64,000 nt of DNA from positions 124,001 to 188,000 of the forward strand of contig NC_005861.2 of assembly GCF_000011565.2 (NCBI RefSeq). The letters are read 5' to 3'. Numbering within the stretch: the stretch's first letter is position 1; each line of letters opens with the position of its first letter. Shown here in pieces: positions 9,606 to 18,293 of the stretch. The notes under the pieces were generated by a model. It saw only the letters and a list, made by a program, of their open reading frames with translations. It ran no database searches and was not told the origin of the DNA. Source of the stretch: Candidatus Protochlamydia amoebophila UWE25 (GTDB lineage Bacteria; Chlamydiota; Chlamydiia; Chlamydiales; Parachlamydiaceae). The position numbers were made by a program, and so were the translations under genes.

Positions 9606-9851
9606 CTAGAAAGAAACGGTAATAGTTCCGCTGACTTTAACCACTTGGTAAAGTGGTTGAGTGTCTGCTGAATTAGTACCTATGGATAGATGTCGCGCCG
9701 GAACGAGTAAATTTAATTCTGAATCTACTCTTGCATATTCGTGAACATCTTCTAACGCGAGCGAGCTGTTATAATTGCTCACAATTATTCTCCATCTACC
9801 TTTTGAAAGGTAGTTAATCGAGAACGAATTTAAGCCGTCACTGAATGACAC
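9606..9851 (-). CDS. Small protein of unknown function, possibly a remnant
   Basis: An 81-codon frame with no recognised family, rich in alternating polar and hydrophobic residues as in beta structure, ending QVVKVSGTITVSF. The first possible codon is GTG at 9849-9851, directly against AGGAG, too close for normal initiation. In another frame just upstream (9892-9945) lie 18 codons LALVISAIALFVLAKDAS that resemble a signal peptide, so this may be the mature part of a frameshifted secreted protein. The strong terminator right after its stop shows that the strand is, or was, transcribed. Confidence 0.4.
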   Translation of the reverse strand: MSFSDGLNSFSINYLSKGRWRIIVSNYNSSLALEDVHEYARVDSELNLLVPARHLSIGTNSADTQPLYQVVKVSGTITVSF

Positions 9852-9941
9852 TCCTTTTTTGGTTTATGGGACGCTTAATTGTATTAATTCAACTAGCATC
9901 TTTAGCCAGAACAAAGAGAGCTATAGCTGATATCACCAAAG

Positions 9942-10115
9942 CTAACTCATCGTCCTCTCAAATTGATCTTTATCTCGCTTATTACGAGTCTTATTTTTTT
10001 TATGGCTTCGAAAAAATTCCCAGACTTGTGGCTTCGAGCAATGATAGCCTAATGTCACCTCCTTTGGTGCTCCGTTGTTCCACTCTTTGAGAAATACAAG
10101 GGTCCCCACTCCCAT
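9942..10115 (-). CDS. Possible 57-residue protein, unknown
   Basis: A frame from ATG 10113-10115 to TAG 9942-9944. It begins MGVGTLVFLKEWNNG and continues through YHCSKPQVWEFFRSH to a very basic tail (KKNKTRNKRDKDQ). The composition is protein-like, but there is no ribosome-binding site, and a plus-strand frame covers much of the same bases (9845-10090). It may be a real small gene, the 5' part of a broken gene with the frame ending at 9606, or chance. Confidence 0.25.
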   Translation of the reverse strand: MGVGTLVFLKEWNNGAPKEVTLGYHCSKPQVWEFFRSHKKNKTRNKRDKDQFERTMS

Positions 10116-10186
10116 CTACCAAAACTAGACAAGAGGATTTGCTCTGCTTTGCTTTAAAGATAAAAATTTAAAACAAATCTGAACAA

Positions 10187-10206
10187 AAAATAATAATTAT
10201 TATTTT
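10187..10206. repeat. 20-base AT-only palindrome
   Basis: AAAATAATAA followed by its exact inverse TTATTATTTT, between the 57-codon frame and the gene stopping at 10284. On the minus strand it is extended by more T residues, so it could act as a weak terminator for that gene. With no G-C pairs it may equally be chance in AT-rich spacer. Confidence 0.3.
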
Positions 10207-10283
10207 CATTTATCAAATAAAGATTAAATCTGCAAGTTTGCTTCATCCAAAGTATTGTTTTTGATAAATGTTAATTTTTTAAT

Positions 10284-11036
10284 TTATGATTTTTGTTGGT
10301 TTTTTCTTCCTTCAACAAATTGTTCTAAATTTATTTGCCCTGCTTGAAATAATTTTGTTGTGACGAGTTCAGCTTCCAAAAAATCTTTATTTCGATTGAG
10401 TGCGAGTAATTGATCCCAAGTGGCAACTGCTTCTGAAGCTTGGTCCAATTGCTCATATAAAAGGGCTAATCGAATTAGATTATAGACAGAAAGCACAACA
10501 TTTTCAGGAATTAGGGATAATTGTTTTTGTAGTTCATTCGCTTGCATTAATGCTTCTTTGTAAGATCCTTCACTAATGAGTAATGAGGTTTTTGCGTAAT
10601 TTACATATAAATTTAGTTGATCAGGTTTTACTCGTTCAAACGTTGATTTAGCTAACCGTTTTGCATCTGATGGTTGATTTTGAATAATGAAATATTGGGC
10701 TAAAGCACCATCATATTTAGCATGGAGTTCAGGATGGCGAGCCATAATAGCTAATAGCTCTTGAATATGAGTTTTTTTAATGTCGGAAGAGCTTGTATTT
10801 TGTTCAATTTGTTGAAAAGCATTCGCAGCTTGTATAAAGTCGTTTTCAGCGTTTAATGTTTGTAAAGATAAAAAACGGTAGATAAAAAGCAAAGCGACAA
10901 ATAAGCCCAATAATCCCCATAAAAAAAAATGTTTGCGATCAGATATCCACAAAATTAAAGGATGATCAACCCAATCATCAGATAAGCTTGGTGATTGAAA
11001 AGGAGAAAATGTCGTTTTTTTATTCATAAGTATCAC
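10284..11036 (-). CDS. Membrane-anchored TPR-like protein
   Basis: A 250-residue protein with a short cytosolic N-terminus, one membrane segment at about residues 38-56 (FFLWGLLGLFVALLFIYRFL) and an all-helical remainder with TPR-like spacing (AKYDGALAQYF, LARLYEQL-type helices near 195-215). The architecture resembles YfgM/Anc-SecYEG proteins: single anchor, helical repeats outside. No catalytic motif is present. It may act as a periplasmic or cytosolic scaffold; topology is not decided by sequence. The start could be the first ATG or the ATG at codon 4 (MNKKTTFS). It is divergent from parB, with a 260-base AT-rich spacer. Confidence 0.7.
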   Translation of the reverse strand: MILMNKKTTFSPFQSPSLSDDWVDHPLILWISDRKHFFLWGLLGLFVALLFIYRFLSLQTLNAENDFIQAANAFQQIEQNTSSSDIKKTHIQELLAIMARHPELHAKYDGALAQYFIIQNQPSDAKRLAKSTFERVKPDQLNLYVNYAKTSLLISEGSYKEALMQANELQKQLSLIPENVVLSVYNLIRLALLYEQLDQASEAVATWDQLLALNRNKDFLEAELVTTKLFQAGQINLEQFVEGRKNQQKS

Positions 11037-11271
11037 TGGTTTAAATTTTGTTTAACGAACTGTTGTGAAAAAATTTGTTAACAACCTTTTCTGCACATGC
11101 AAAGCGTAAATTCTTATAGATAATCTTTTTGATTAAAAAACTATAAATAAAAGCATGATATTTTTCAGCTATTTCTTGTAAAATTAAAAGTCCTTTATTA
11201 GCTATCACCTATCAAATCAAAGTTTGAAGACTTTATATTAAAACTCAGACTAATAATTTTTTTCAAAATTC

Positions 11272-11277
11272 TATAAT
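11272..11277 (+). promoter_or_regulatory. Possible -10 box of parB
   Basis: A perfect TATAAT lies 19 bases ahead of the parB ATG. No good -35 box is visible at 16-18 bases upstream, so support is limited to this hexamer. No ribosome-binding site is seen either, suggesting a short or leaderless transcript. Confidence 0.3.
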
Positions 11278-11296
11278 TATAATAATTTATTAAAAC

Positions 11297-12115
11297 ATGC
11301 ATGAAGAGACGACAAAAGAAAATAGAGATGATTTGAGAGAAGTGCTTCTTTCTCAAATTCAAATAAATCCTTACCAACCCAGGCGTGAATTTAAGAAAGA
11401 GGAACTACAAGAGCTGGCAGACTCCATTAAAGCGGTGGGCATCATTCATCCGCCACTTGTTCGTATGCTTGGGGATTCTGAAAAATATGAACTCATTGCA
11501 GGAGAAAGAAGATTTCGAGCTTCTCAAATTGCTGGTTTAAAATCTATCCCTGTTTTAGTTCGAAAAACTTCTTATGCTCAATCAGCGCAAGCTGCTTTAA
11601 TTGAAAATATTCAACGCATAGATTTGAATCCTTTAGAAATAGCTAAAGCCCTTAAACAACTGATGGATGATTTCAACTTTAGCCAAGAACGCCTTTCACA
11701 ACAAATCGGTAAAAAAAGATCAACAGTGGCTAATTATCTTCGTTTATTGACTTTGCCTATGACAATTCAAACTAGTATTTGGCAAGGGGCAATTAGTATG
11801 GGGCATGCTAAAGCTATTCTTGCTTTAGAGTCAGAAGATAAGCAAAAACTATTACATGATTTGATTTTAAGGGACACTCTTAATGTACGAGAAGCTGAAC
11901 AAGCGGCGGCTAGAATTAACCAAAAAGCAAAAAAACAACAATTGAGCTATGTTACGAGGGATTTTTATTTAGAACAATTGGCGGAAAAAATTCAGCAAAA
12001 TTTAGGAACAAAGGTCGTCATACAAGGAAAAGGTAAGAAAGGACGTATTTCTATTGATTATTATAACCTTGATGATTTAGATCGGCTGTTAGATATATTT
12101 GGAATAAAAGATTAA
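11297..12115 (+). CDS. parB: Chromosome partitioning protein ParB
   Basis: A 272-residue ParB/Spo0J protein. The N-terminal CTPase/ParB domain shows INPYQPRREF near 22-31, then YELIAGERRFRASQIAG near 68-84 (the GERRxRA motif), and ENIQRIDLNPLEIAKAL near 106-122. A helix-turn-helix for parS binding follows (LSQQIGKKRSTVANYLRLL) near 133-151, and the C-terminus is the dimerisation part. It clamps DNA around parS to segregate the chromosome. No parA lies next to it and I found no parS-like palindrome nearby. copA begins 17 bases downstream on the same strand. Confidence 0.95.
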   Translation: MHEETTKENRDDLREVLLSQIQINPYQPRREFKKEELQELADSIKAVGIIHPPLVRMLGDSEKYELIAGERRFRASQIAGLKSIPVLVRKTSYAQSAQAALIENIQRIDLNPLEIAKALKQLMDDFNFSQERLSQQIGKKRSTVANYLRLLTLPMTIQTSIWQGAISMGHAKAILALESEDKQKLLHDLILRDTLNVREAEQAAARINQKAKKQQLSYVTRDFYLEQLAEKIQQNLGTKVVIQGKGKKGRISIDYYNLDDLDRLLDIFGIKD

Positions 12116-12132
12116 TTAAGACTGAGGATAGA

Positions 12133-14322
12133 ATGGAGAAAAAAAAATTGTTAATTCGAGGGATGCACTGTGTTTCATGCGCGCAAAATCTTGAAAACAG
12201 TTTGAAGAAAGTTTCTGGATTACAAGAGATTCATGTTGATTATTCGACTAGTCAAGCTGATATTATTTTTGACGAAAACAAAGTTTCATTTGCCTCACTA
12301 GAAAAGCATATAAAAAAAATGGGATATGAGAGTTATTCATTTAGGCCTTCTTTAGATGAAGATAGACGAATAAAGCAAAAAGAAATTCAAAATACTTTTA
12401 AAACCTTTTTGATCGCTGCTGTTTTGTCTTTGCCTTTTGTGATTCAGATGTTGGCGATGATGTTAGGATATGCTTTTTCCATTCCTCCAACATGGCAATT
12501 TTTTTTAGCCACCCTTGTACAATTTGGGTGTGGAGGAACATTTTATCGATCCTCTTTTTATGCTCTTAAAAACTGGCAAATTAATATGGATGTTTTGGTT
12601 GTTTTGGGATCAACTGCGGCTTATCTATTTAGCTTTTATGTTTATCTTTTAAAACTTTCTTACTCTTTTTATTTTGAAAGTAGCGCGCTCATTATTACAT
12701 TGATTTTATTTGGACGTTGGTTAGAAGCCGTCACTAAAGGAAAAACCTCTAAAGCACTAGAGCGTTTATATCATTTACAGCCTAAAATTGCTCGTATTGA
12801 AAAAAATGGTGAAATTATAGAGGTTGATGTTGCCTCGATTCAAGTAGGTGATATTTTTATGGTACGTCCTGGAGATCATATTCCAGTTGATGGATGGGTG
12901 ATAGAAGGAGAGTCTTCCATCAATGAATCTTTGTTAACGGGAGAAAGTTTGCCGGTTTATAAGAAACAGGGATCGAAACTTTATGCAGCGACAATCAATG
13001 AAACTGGTTACTTGAAAGGGCAGGCCTCTTCAGTTGGATCCGATACAATTTTAGCTCAGATACTTCGAGCTGTAGAAAAAGCTCAATCTTCGAAAGCACC
13101 TATTCAAAAATTTGTGGATAAAATTTCTGCAGTTTTCGTTCCCTGCGTACTTCTAATCAGTTGTTTGACGATATTAATTTGGACATTTCTAATAGGTGAT
13201 TTTACAAATGGATTGATTAATGCGGTCTCTGTTCTAGTGATTGCATGCCCTTGTGTTTTAGGATTAGCCACGCCGGCAGTTCTTGTGGTAGCAAGTGGGG
13301 TTGGAGCACAATACGGAATATTTTTTAAACAAGCTTCATCGATCGAGCAGTCTGAAAAAATCAAATTTTTATTTTTAGATAAGACCGGTACCTTAACGAA
13401 AGGAATTCCTTCTGTGATGGGAATCTATCCAAATGCCAAATATCTTAAAAATGACGTATTACAAATAGCAGCTTCGCTTGAAAATTGCTCTTCCCATCCT
13501 TTAGCTAAGGCTATATTAAATGAGGCCAAAGAAGAGGGAATTCTTTTAAAAATTGTCAAAGAATTTAATTCATTTATTGGAAAAGGAGTTACAGGAACAA
13601 TTGATGAAAAGGTTTATTATTTAGGCTCTGCTAACTTTGCAAAAGAAATGGGAATTGAAATCGACCCTGCTTTTTCTCTTCTTGAAGAACAAGGAGAATC
13701 ACTGGTCTTTGTTTGGACAGACCATCAATTATTAGGCATGATTACCATCATGGATGAGCTAAGAAAGGAAAGTATGGAAGTAATTCGTTTGTTGAAATTG
13801 AAAGGAATTTATCCCATCCTTTTAACTGGAGATCGAAAATATGTTGCTGAAACTATTGCAAAAAAATTGGGGATTGAAGATGCGCGGTTTGAATTGCTTC
13901 CAGACGATAAAATGCAGATTATCCGAGAAGCTAAAAATAGTGGAAAAGTAGGAATGATTGGAGACGGAATTAACGATGCTCCAGCCCTTGCAGAAGCTGA
14001 TGTGAGTTTTGCTCTTGCCTTTGGTAGCGATATTGCTATTGAAGTCGCTGATATTACTTTAATACGAAATGATTTAATGAGTTTAGTGGACGCTATAGAT
14101 CTTTCCCAGCAAACCATGCGTAAAATGAAATATAATTTATTTTTAGCATTTATTTATAATGTTCTTGCGATTCCTTTGGCAGCTTTTGGACTACTTAATC
14201 CAATGATTGCGGCAGGAACAATGGCAATGAGCTCTGTTTCTGTGATCGCCAATGCGTTATTACTACGTTATTGGAAGCCAGAAATAAATAGAAATAATGT
14301 GGAGAGGATTGTCAAAGTTTAA
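12133..14322 (+). CDS. copA: Copper-type P1B ATPase
   Basis: A 729-residue heavy-metal pump. One N-terminal metal-binding domain carries GMHCVSC (C13, C16). Eight membrane segments are expected. The transmembrane metal site is CPC in VIACPCVLGLATP (about 372-374), diagnostic for Cu(I)/Ag(I) transport. The phosphorylated Asp is in DKTGTLT (about 416), the HP motif is SSHPLAKAI, and the hinge is GMIGDGINDAPAL. It exports cytosolic copper, or supplies copper to an oxidase; both functions exist in the family. It starts 17 bases after parB and abuts the epimerase gene. No copper chaperone or CueR/CsoR regulator is visible. Confidence 0.95.
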   Translation: MEKKKLLIRGMHCVSCAQNLENSLKKVSGLQEIHVDYSTSQADIIFDENKVSFASLEKHIKKMGYESYSFRPSLDEDRRIKQKEIQNTFKTFLIAAVLSLPFVIQMLAMMLGYAFSIPPTWQFFLATLVQFGCGGTFYRSSFYALKNWQINMDVLVVLGSTAAYLFSFYVYLLKLSYSFYFESSALIITLILFGRWLEAVTKGKTSKALERLYHLQPKIARIEKNGEIIEVDVASIQVGDIFMVRPGDHIPVDGWVIEGESSINESLLTGESLPVYKKQGSKLYAATINETGYLKGQASSVGSDTILAQILRAVEKAQSSKAPIQKFVDKISAVFVPCVLLISCLTILIWTFLIGDFTNGLINAVSVLVIACPCVLGLATPAVLVVASGVGAQYGIFFKQASSIEQSEKIKFLFLDKTGTLTKGIPSVMGIYPNAKYLKNDVLQIAASLENCSSHPLAKAILNEAKEEGILLKIVKEFNSFIGKGVTGTIDEKVYYLGSANFAKEMGIEIDPAFSLLEEQGESLVFVWTDHQLLGMITIMDELRKESMEVIRLLKLKGIYPILLTGDRKYVAETIAKKLGIEDARFELLPDDKMQIIREAKNSGKVGMIGDGINDAPALAEADVSFALAFGSDIAIEVADITLIRNDLMSLVDAIDLSQQTMRKMKYNLFLAFIYNVLAIPLAAFGLLNPMIAAGTMAMSSVSVIANALLLRYWKPEINRNNVERIVKV

Positions 14323-14323
14323 A

Positions 14324-15280
14324 ATGGGAAAACAAATTTTTATTACAGGAATAGCCGGATTCATTGGCTTTCACCTCGCGCAAAAACTTGCAAAAAGAGG
14401 AGATCGTATCATTGGATATGATAATTTTAATCCTTATTATGATACCCAGTTAAAACGCGATCGAGCATTAAAGTTATCAAAATTGGGCATTGAAATTATT
14501 GAAGGGGATATTCAAAACTATGAAAAGCTGCAAAATAGTATCCTATTGCATCAAACGACCCATTTGATCCACTTAGCTGCACAAGCCGGTGTTCGTTATT
14601 CATTACAAGAACCGGCCACTTATCTTAAAACCAATGTAGATGGATTTTTAAATATTCTAGAAATTTGCCGCTCTCATCCCCATTTAAAATTAATTTACGC
14701 ATCCTCGTCTTCCGTTTATGGCCTAAATACGAAAGTTCCTTTCTCTTTAGAAGATCGTACCGATCAACAAGCAAGCTTATACGGAGTGACTAAGAAAACT
14801 AATGAATTAATGGCTAAAACTTATCATCATCTATTTGGAATCTCTTCAATTGGGCTACGTTTTTTTACAGTTTATGGGCCTTGGGGTAGGCCAGATATGG
14901 CTTATTTCTCGTTTGCAAACGCCATTGTTCAAGGAAAACCTATTGAAATTTTTAATGAAGGTAAAATGCAAAGAGATTTCACGTATGTGGATGATATTGT
15001 GGAAGGAACCATCGGAGCCATAGATACTGAAATTTCATTAGGCGTTTTTAACTTAGGTAATCACAGACCAGTTGAATTATTATATTTTGTGTTATTGTTA
15101 GAAAAAGAGCTGGGGATTGAAGCTCATAAAATATGGCTGCCCATGCAGTCTGGTGACGTTGTTGCTACCTTTGCTGATATCCAGGAAAGCACGAAACAAC
15201 TTGGCTTTCAACCTAAAATTTCTATTGAAGAAGGCCTTTGTAGATTTGTGAAATGGTATAAAAACTACTATAATTTATAA
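14324..15280 (+). CDS. NAD-dependent UDP-sugar epimerase, UDP-glucuronate 4-epimerase type
   Basis: A 318-residue extended short-chain dehydrogenase. The NAD motif FITGIAGFIGFHLA lies near residues 5-18. The family marker GYDNFNPYYD is typical of UDP-glucuronate 4-epimerases. The Ser segment is YASSSSVYG, catalytic YxxxK is in LYGVTKKTNE, and FFTVYGPWGRPDMA follows. It makes UDP-galacturonate or a related sugar for a surface glycan. The chosen ATG is one base after the copA stop and puts the NAD motif at the normal position. Alternative in-frame starts are ATG 14297 and TTG 14309, nearer to GGAGAGG. Coupling to copA is likely. Confidence 0.9.
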   Translation: MGKQIFITGIAGFIGFHLAQKLAKRGDRIIGYDNFNPYYDTQLKRDRALKLSKLGIEIIEGDIQNYEKLQNSILLHQTTHLIHLAAQAGVRYSLQEPATYLKTNVDGFLNILEICRSHPHLKLIYASSSSVYGLNTKVPFSLEDRTDQQASLYGVTKKTNELMAKTYHHLFGISSIGLRFFTVYGPWGRPDMAYFSFANAIVQGKPIEIFNEGKMQRDFTYVDDIVEGTIGAIDTEISLGVFNLGNHRPVELLYFVLLLEKELGIEAHKIWLPMQSGDVVATFADIQESTKQLGFQPKISIEEGLCRFVKWYKNYYNL

Positions 15281-15591
15281 AAAATTAGGGATTTTATTCA
15301 TTATTTATTATCAAAGTATTTTTTGATTGGTCGTTATAAGGTTAGCCGGTTATATGTCAATTTATTTCGATTCGATATATGTCAATACGGAAATTCACCA
15401 AGAGGAAAAGTCTTGCTCTTAGCTCAAATTTCTGAGATTCAATATAAATTTGCATTTTTTTATTTTTTTATTTTCTCTATTCGATTAATTTGCAATATCA
15501 ACCTAAATTTCTGGGTGGATTTGCTCAAAAATCGTTTAGCGCGTTAATTAATTTCGGAAAAGTCTAATTTGAAAAGACAAAAGGATCTTTT
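15281..15591. other. 311-base spacer without a supported gene
   Basis: Contains a 74-codon plus-strand frame (15323-15547) that lacks a ribosome-binding site and has the Phe/Leu/Ile/Asn-heavy composition of translated AT-rich spacer. The last bases hold AAAGGATC, the ribosome-binding site of the next gene. No hairpin is obvious after the epimerase stop. Confidence 0.6.
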
Positions 15592-16242
15592 ATGCATCGT
15601 TTAACACTTTGGTTGGTTTGTACAGCTATTTTGATTTTAACCAGTTGCCAAACAAAAGTGATAGGAACTGGTCCTTGGGTAAAAAAAATTGATTCTGAAG
15701 AATTATCAAAAATTGTGATTAGTTTTTCGGCTAAGATGAAAATAGATAAACATTTAGAGTTAGAAGATTCGTGGGTATCTTATGAAGATTATATCAAAAA
15801 ATTGTCTTTACATTATTCTTCTCAGAGACTTTTAACTGTTTATGACGCTCGTCTCTTATTGGTAGAATTGGTTGAAGAGCTTCTTTATAGAATTAATAAT
15901 AATTCTATTATTAGCTACGAAGTAGAACATTTTCCTTTTACAGCTGATGATCTTGATCTGAAAATCAATTTTGAAAGTTTTTACGGTCGTTTTGCTGACG
16001 AACAATATGTAGGTTTGATTTCGTTACAAGCCGGATGTGCTCATTTTTATGCTTTTGACCAAAAAAACCGAGGTATTGATTGGACAAATGATCGATTTGA
16101 ACCGTATACGAAAAGCCGTGAATTAGCATTCATTAAAAGAGAAGTAGACCTTCCTTTCACCGATATGCATGAAACAAATTCTAGAGGTCTTAATAAAGGC
16201 AATTTAGATGGAACTTATTTTCAATTGCAATCACAGTATTGA
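15592..16242 (+). CDS. Lipoprotein of unknown function
   Basis: A 216-residue protein with a lipoprotein signal peptide: positive N-terminus, hydrophobic stretch, then LILTSC with the lipidated Cys at residue 19. The mature part is acidic-mixed with no family I recognise; VELVEELLYRINN near 85-97 and FESFYGRFADEQYVGLI near 130-146 are its most structured segments. It is likely attached to the periplasmic face of a membrane. AAAGGA stands 7 bases before the ATG, and a hairpin terminator follows the stop, so it is probably a single-gene transcript. Confidence 0.8.
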   Translation: MHRLTLWLVCTAILILTSCQTKVIGTGPWVKKIDSEELSKIVISFSAKMKIDKHLELEDSWVSYEDYIKKLSLHYSSQRLLTVYDARLLLVELVEELLYRINNNSIISYEVEHFPFTADDLDLKINFESFYGRFADEQYVGLISLQAGCAHFYAFDQKNRGIDWTNDRFEPYTKSRELAFIKREVDLPFTDMHETNSRGLNKGNLDGTYFQLQSQY

Positions 16243-16290
16243 ATTAAAGTTAACTAGTCAATGCTGAATAACAAAATACTTTGTTTAAAG

Positions 16291-16310
16291 CCTACCGAGA
16301 GGTAGGTTTT
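16291..16310 (+). terminator. Rho-independent terminator after lipoprotein gene
   Basis: A six-base stem CCTACC/GGTAGG closes a GAGA (GNRA) tetraloop and is followed by TTTT. It lies 49 bases beyond the lipoprotein stop. The stem is short but GC-rich compared with its surroundings. Confidence 0.6.
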
Positions 16311-16789
16311 GTGAATATAAAAACTTGCTGGAGATTGAGCTTTCATTTGTTAAAGCTGTAAATTGCAATTAAATTCACTTATATTAATTTAATCTCTAAA
16401 ACCTGTTCCTTTAGATATACAAGGTCTGCTTTGCATTGGAAAACAATTAACGATCGAAGATTAATATAGTTACTGAGTAAAAGGCCAGCAATAAGCTTTG
16501 GCTCTCAATAACAAACTCTGAAAAAAAGCGATTATTGTTTTTACTATCTTAATTTGGGCAACAAAAGGTAAAAGCTAAGAGGATAGTCTTGTAAGTAGGA
16601 GTTGTTTAGATTTGCTTTGTGTAACCAGAAAGTCTTAAATCTAATGAGCTTTTGTAGGTGTCTTGAAAACTCGCGTGTTTATATTCGAGATTATTTTTCT
16701 CTAATAAGCTACCTTAATATTTGATTAATATTGCTTACATCCTAGTGTCGTTTCGCAGGGAAAAAGAACTCGAATTCGGCATCGACCAT
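16311..16789. other. 479-base spacer, possible strongly decayed gene
   Basis: No intact gene. On the minus strand one frame is open for about 44 codons (including QKLIRFKTFWLHKANLNN) and, after several stops, for about 41 codons again (including LRSLIVFQCKADLVYLKEQV). That both stretches share a frame and look protein-like hints at an old remnant. In such AT-rich DNA this could still be chance, and I recognise no family. Confidence 0.3.
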
Positions 16790-18289
16790 TTAAACTGATT
16801 GTTCAAGGGCATGATAAGCCAGATTCAAATGATCAATTAAATCAGAGGCAATCATTCCTCTTTCTGTCAGTCTTTTGCTTTTAGCTATATCACCAGCTAA
16901 GCCATGTAAAAACACTCCTAAAAGGGCTGCTTGATGGCTTTCCAAGCCTTGAGAAAGAAAAGAAGCGATAATTCCTGTTAAGACATCCCCACTTCCAGCC
17001 GTTGCCATTCCACAATTGCCTGTTGGGTTAACATAAATCGGTTGATTAGGATGAAAAATAAATGTTGGAGCTCCCTTTAAAATGAGAGTGATGTCATGTT
17101 GCTCTGCATATTGCTGACATTTTTTAAGGATGTTTTCGTTTAATATCAGGTGAGAGGTTTCTTGTAGTAACTTTTGCATTTCTCCCGTATGCGGAGTAAA
17201 AATAGTTCGTTTCGGAAGTAAAAAGGGAGTTTTTGTGTATAAAGTCAGAGCGTCAGCATCTAGAACACAAGAAGCGTTTAAATGAGGTAAACAACTCCTT
17301 AGTAAATGATCGATGGGTTGTGTAAGACCAAGACCCGGTCCGACAAAAATGGCCTTAGCTTTTTGAAGTTCCTGTAAAACTTTTTGAGTGTCTCCCAATG
17401 CATAAGGCGTTTTAATTAACTCATAAGGACTATTATTTAATTCACATCGCATGTCTTCAGGATATAACAGATGTACCATACCACTTCCAGCTCTTAAGGC
17501 AGCTAAAGAAGACAGCAATGCGGCGCCAGGCATAGAGCGCGAACCTGCTAAACCCATGACGTAACCAGCTTGATATTTATGCCGATTACGTACAAGTTTG
17601 GGTAATAAATTTTTAATGAAAGACTTTGTTAATAAAACAAAACTAGCATTTTCTTTTGAAAATACGTTGAGTGGCAAACCAAAATCTACGAATTTTAATT
17701 GACCAACTACATTCCAACCTTGTTGTAAAAAAAATCCTGTTTTGGGGAAGCCAAGACATATTGTTTCATTCGCTCGAATGGCTAAACCATTTATTTCTCC
17801 TGTGGATCCATTCAATCCTGAAGGAATATCAATTGATAAAATAGGAGCATGACTTTGATTGGCTTTTTCAATTAATTTTGTATAAAGCTCTTGAATTTTT
17901 CCTTTGAATCCTGTTCCAAATAAACCGTCGATTAGAAGCTGGTTTGAGTCAAATTGGATCTGCTGAGAAATCGTTCCGCCAAGGTTTTCAAAACGCAGCG
18001 CATTTTTTTTACAGAGTTCAGAACAATTTTCTAAAGATTCTAATTGAATAGATGAGACACTATATCCATAATTTAATAAATAACAACCTGCTACGTAGGC
18101 ATCTCCGCCATTATTGCCTTTCCCACAAAGAAGTACAATGTGATTGATGAGAGGATGTTTAAGAATAAATTCTTTAATGGCGAGTGCAATCCCATATCCA
18201 GCTTTTTCCATAAAATCTAATGCACTAAAACCCTGCTTAATAGCTGATTTTTCTAATTCCGATACCGCTTGGGCTGATAAGACTTGCAT
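16790..18289 (-). CDS. nnrDE: Bifunctional NAD(P)H-hydrate epimerase / ADP-dependent dehydratase
   Basis: A 499-residue fusion (YjeF type) that repairs hydrated NADH and NADPH. The N-terminal epimerase domain (about 1-215) has the Rossmann motif LLCGKGNNGGDAYVAG near 52-67 and LIDGLFGTGFKG near 115-126. The C-terminal ribokinase-like dehydratase (about 225-495) has GYVMGLAGSRSMPGAA, FVGPGLG, and the signature GNCGMATAGSGDVLTG near 420-435. Length matches E. coli NnrDE. It begins four bases after the gpsA stop, so both are probably on one mRNA. Confidence 0.96.
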   Translation of the reverse strand: MQVLSAQAVSELEKSAIKQGFSALDFMEKAGYGIALAIKEFILKHPLINHIVLLCGKGNNGGDAYVAGCYLLNYGYSVSSIQLESLENCSELCKKNALRFENLGGTISQQIQFDSNQLLIDGLFGTGFKGKIQELYTKLIEKANQSHAPILSIDIPSGLNGSTGEINGLAIRANETICLGFPKTGFFLQQGWNVVGQLKFVDFGLPLNVFSKENASFVLLTKSFIKNLLPKLVRNRHKYQAGYVMGLAGSRSMPGAALLSSLAALRAGSGMVHLLYPEDMRCELNNSPYELIKTPYALGDTQKVLQELQKAKAIFVGPGLGLTQPIDHLLRSCLPHLNASCVLDADALTLYTKTPFLLPKRTIFTPHTGEMQKLLQETSHLILNENILKKCQQYAEQHDITLILKGAPTFIFHPNQPIYVNPTGNCGMATAGSGDVLTGIIASFLSQGLESHQAALLGVFLHGLAGDIAKSKRLTERGMIASDLIDHLNLAYHALEQSV

Positions 18290-18293
18290 GATT

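Noticed and set aside
9845-10090. 81-codon plus-strand frame
   Set aside because: Antisense to the region ended by a strong minus-strand terminator, and without a ribosome-binding site.
9852-10115. Structured RNA (tmRNA, RNase P, SRP or 6S) upstream of the small gene
   Set aside because: None of the conserved core sequences of these RNAs is present; the region reads better as protein frames.
11037-12132. parS sites around parB
   Set aside because: No 16-base palindrome resembling known parS was found near the gene.
15323-15547. 74-codon plus-strand frame after the epimerase
   Set aside because: No ribosome-binding site, and composition typical of translated AT-rich spacer.
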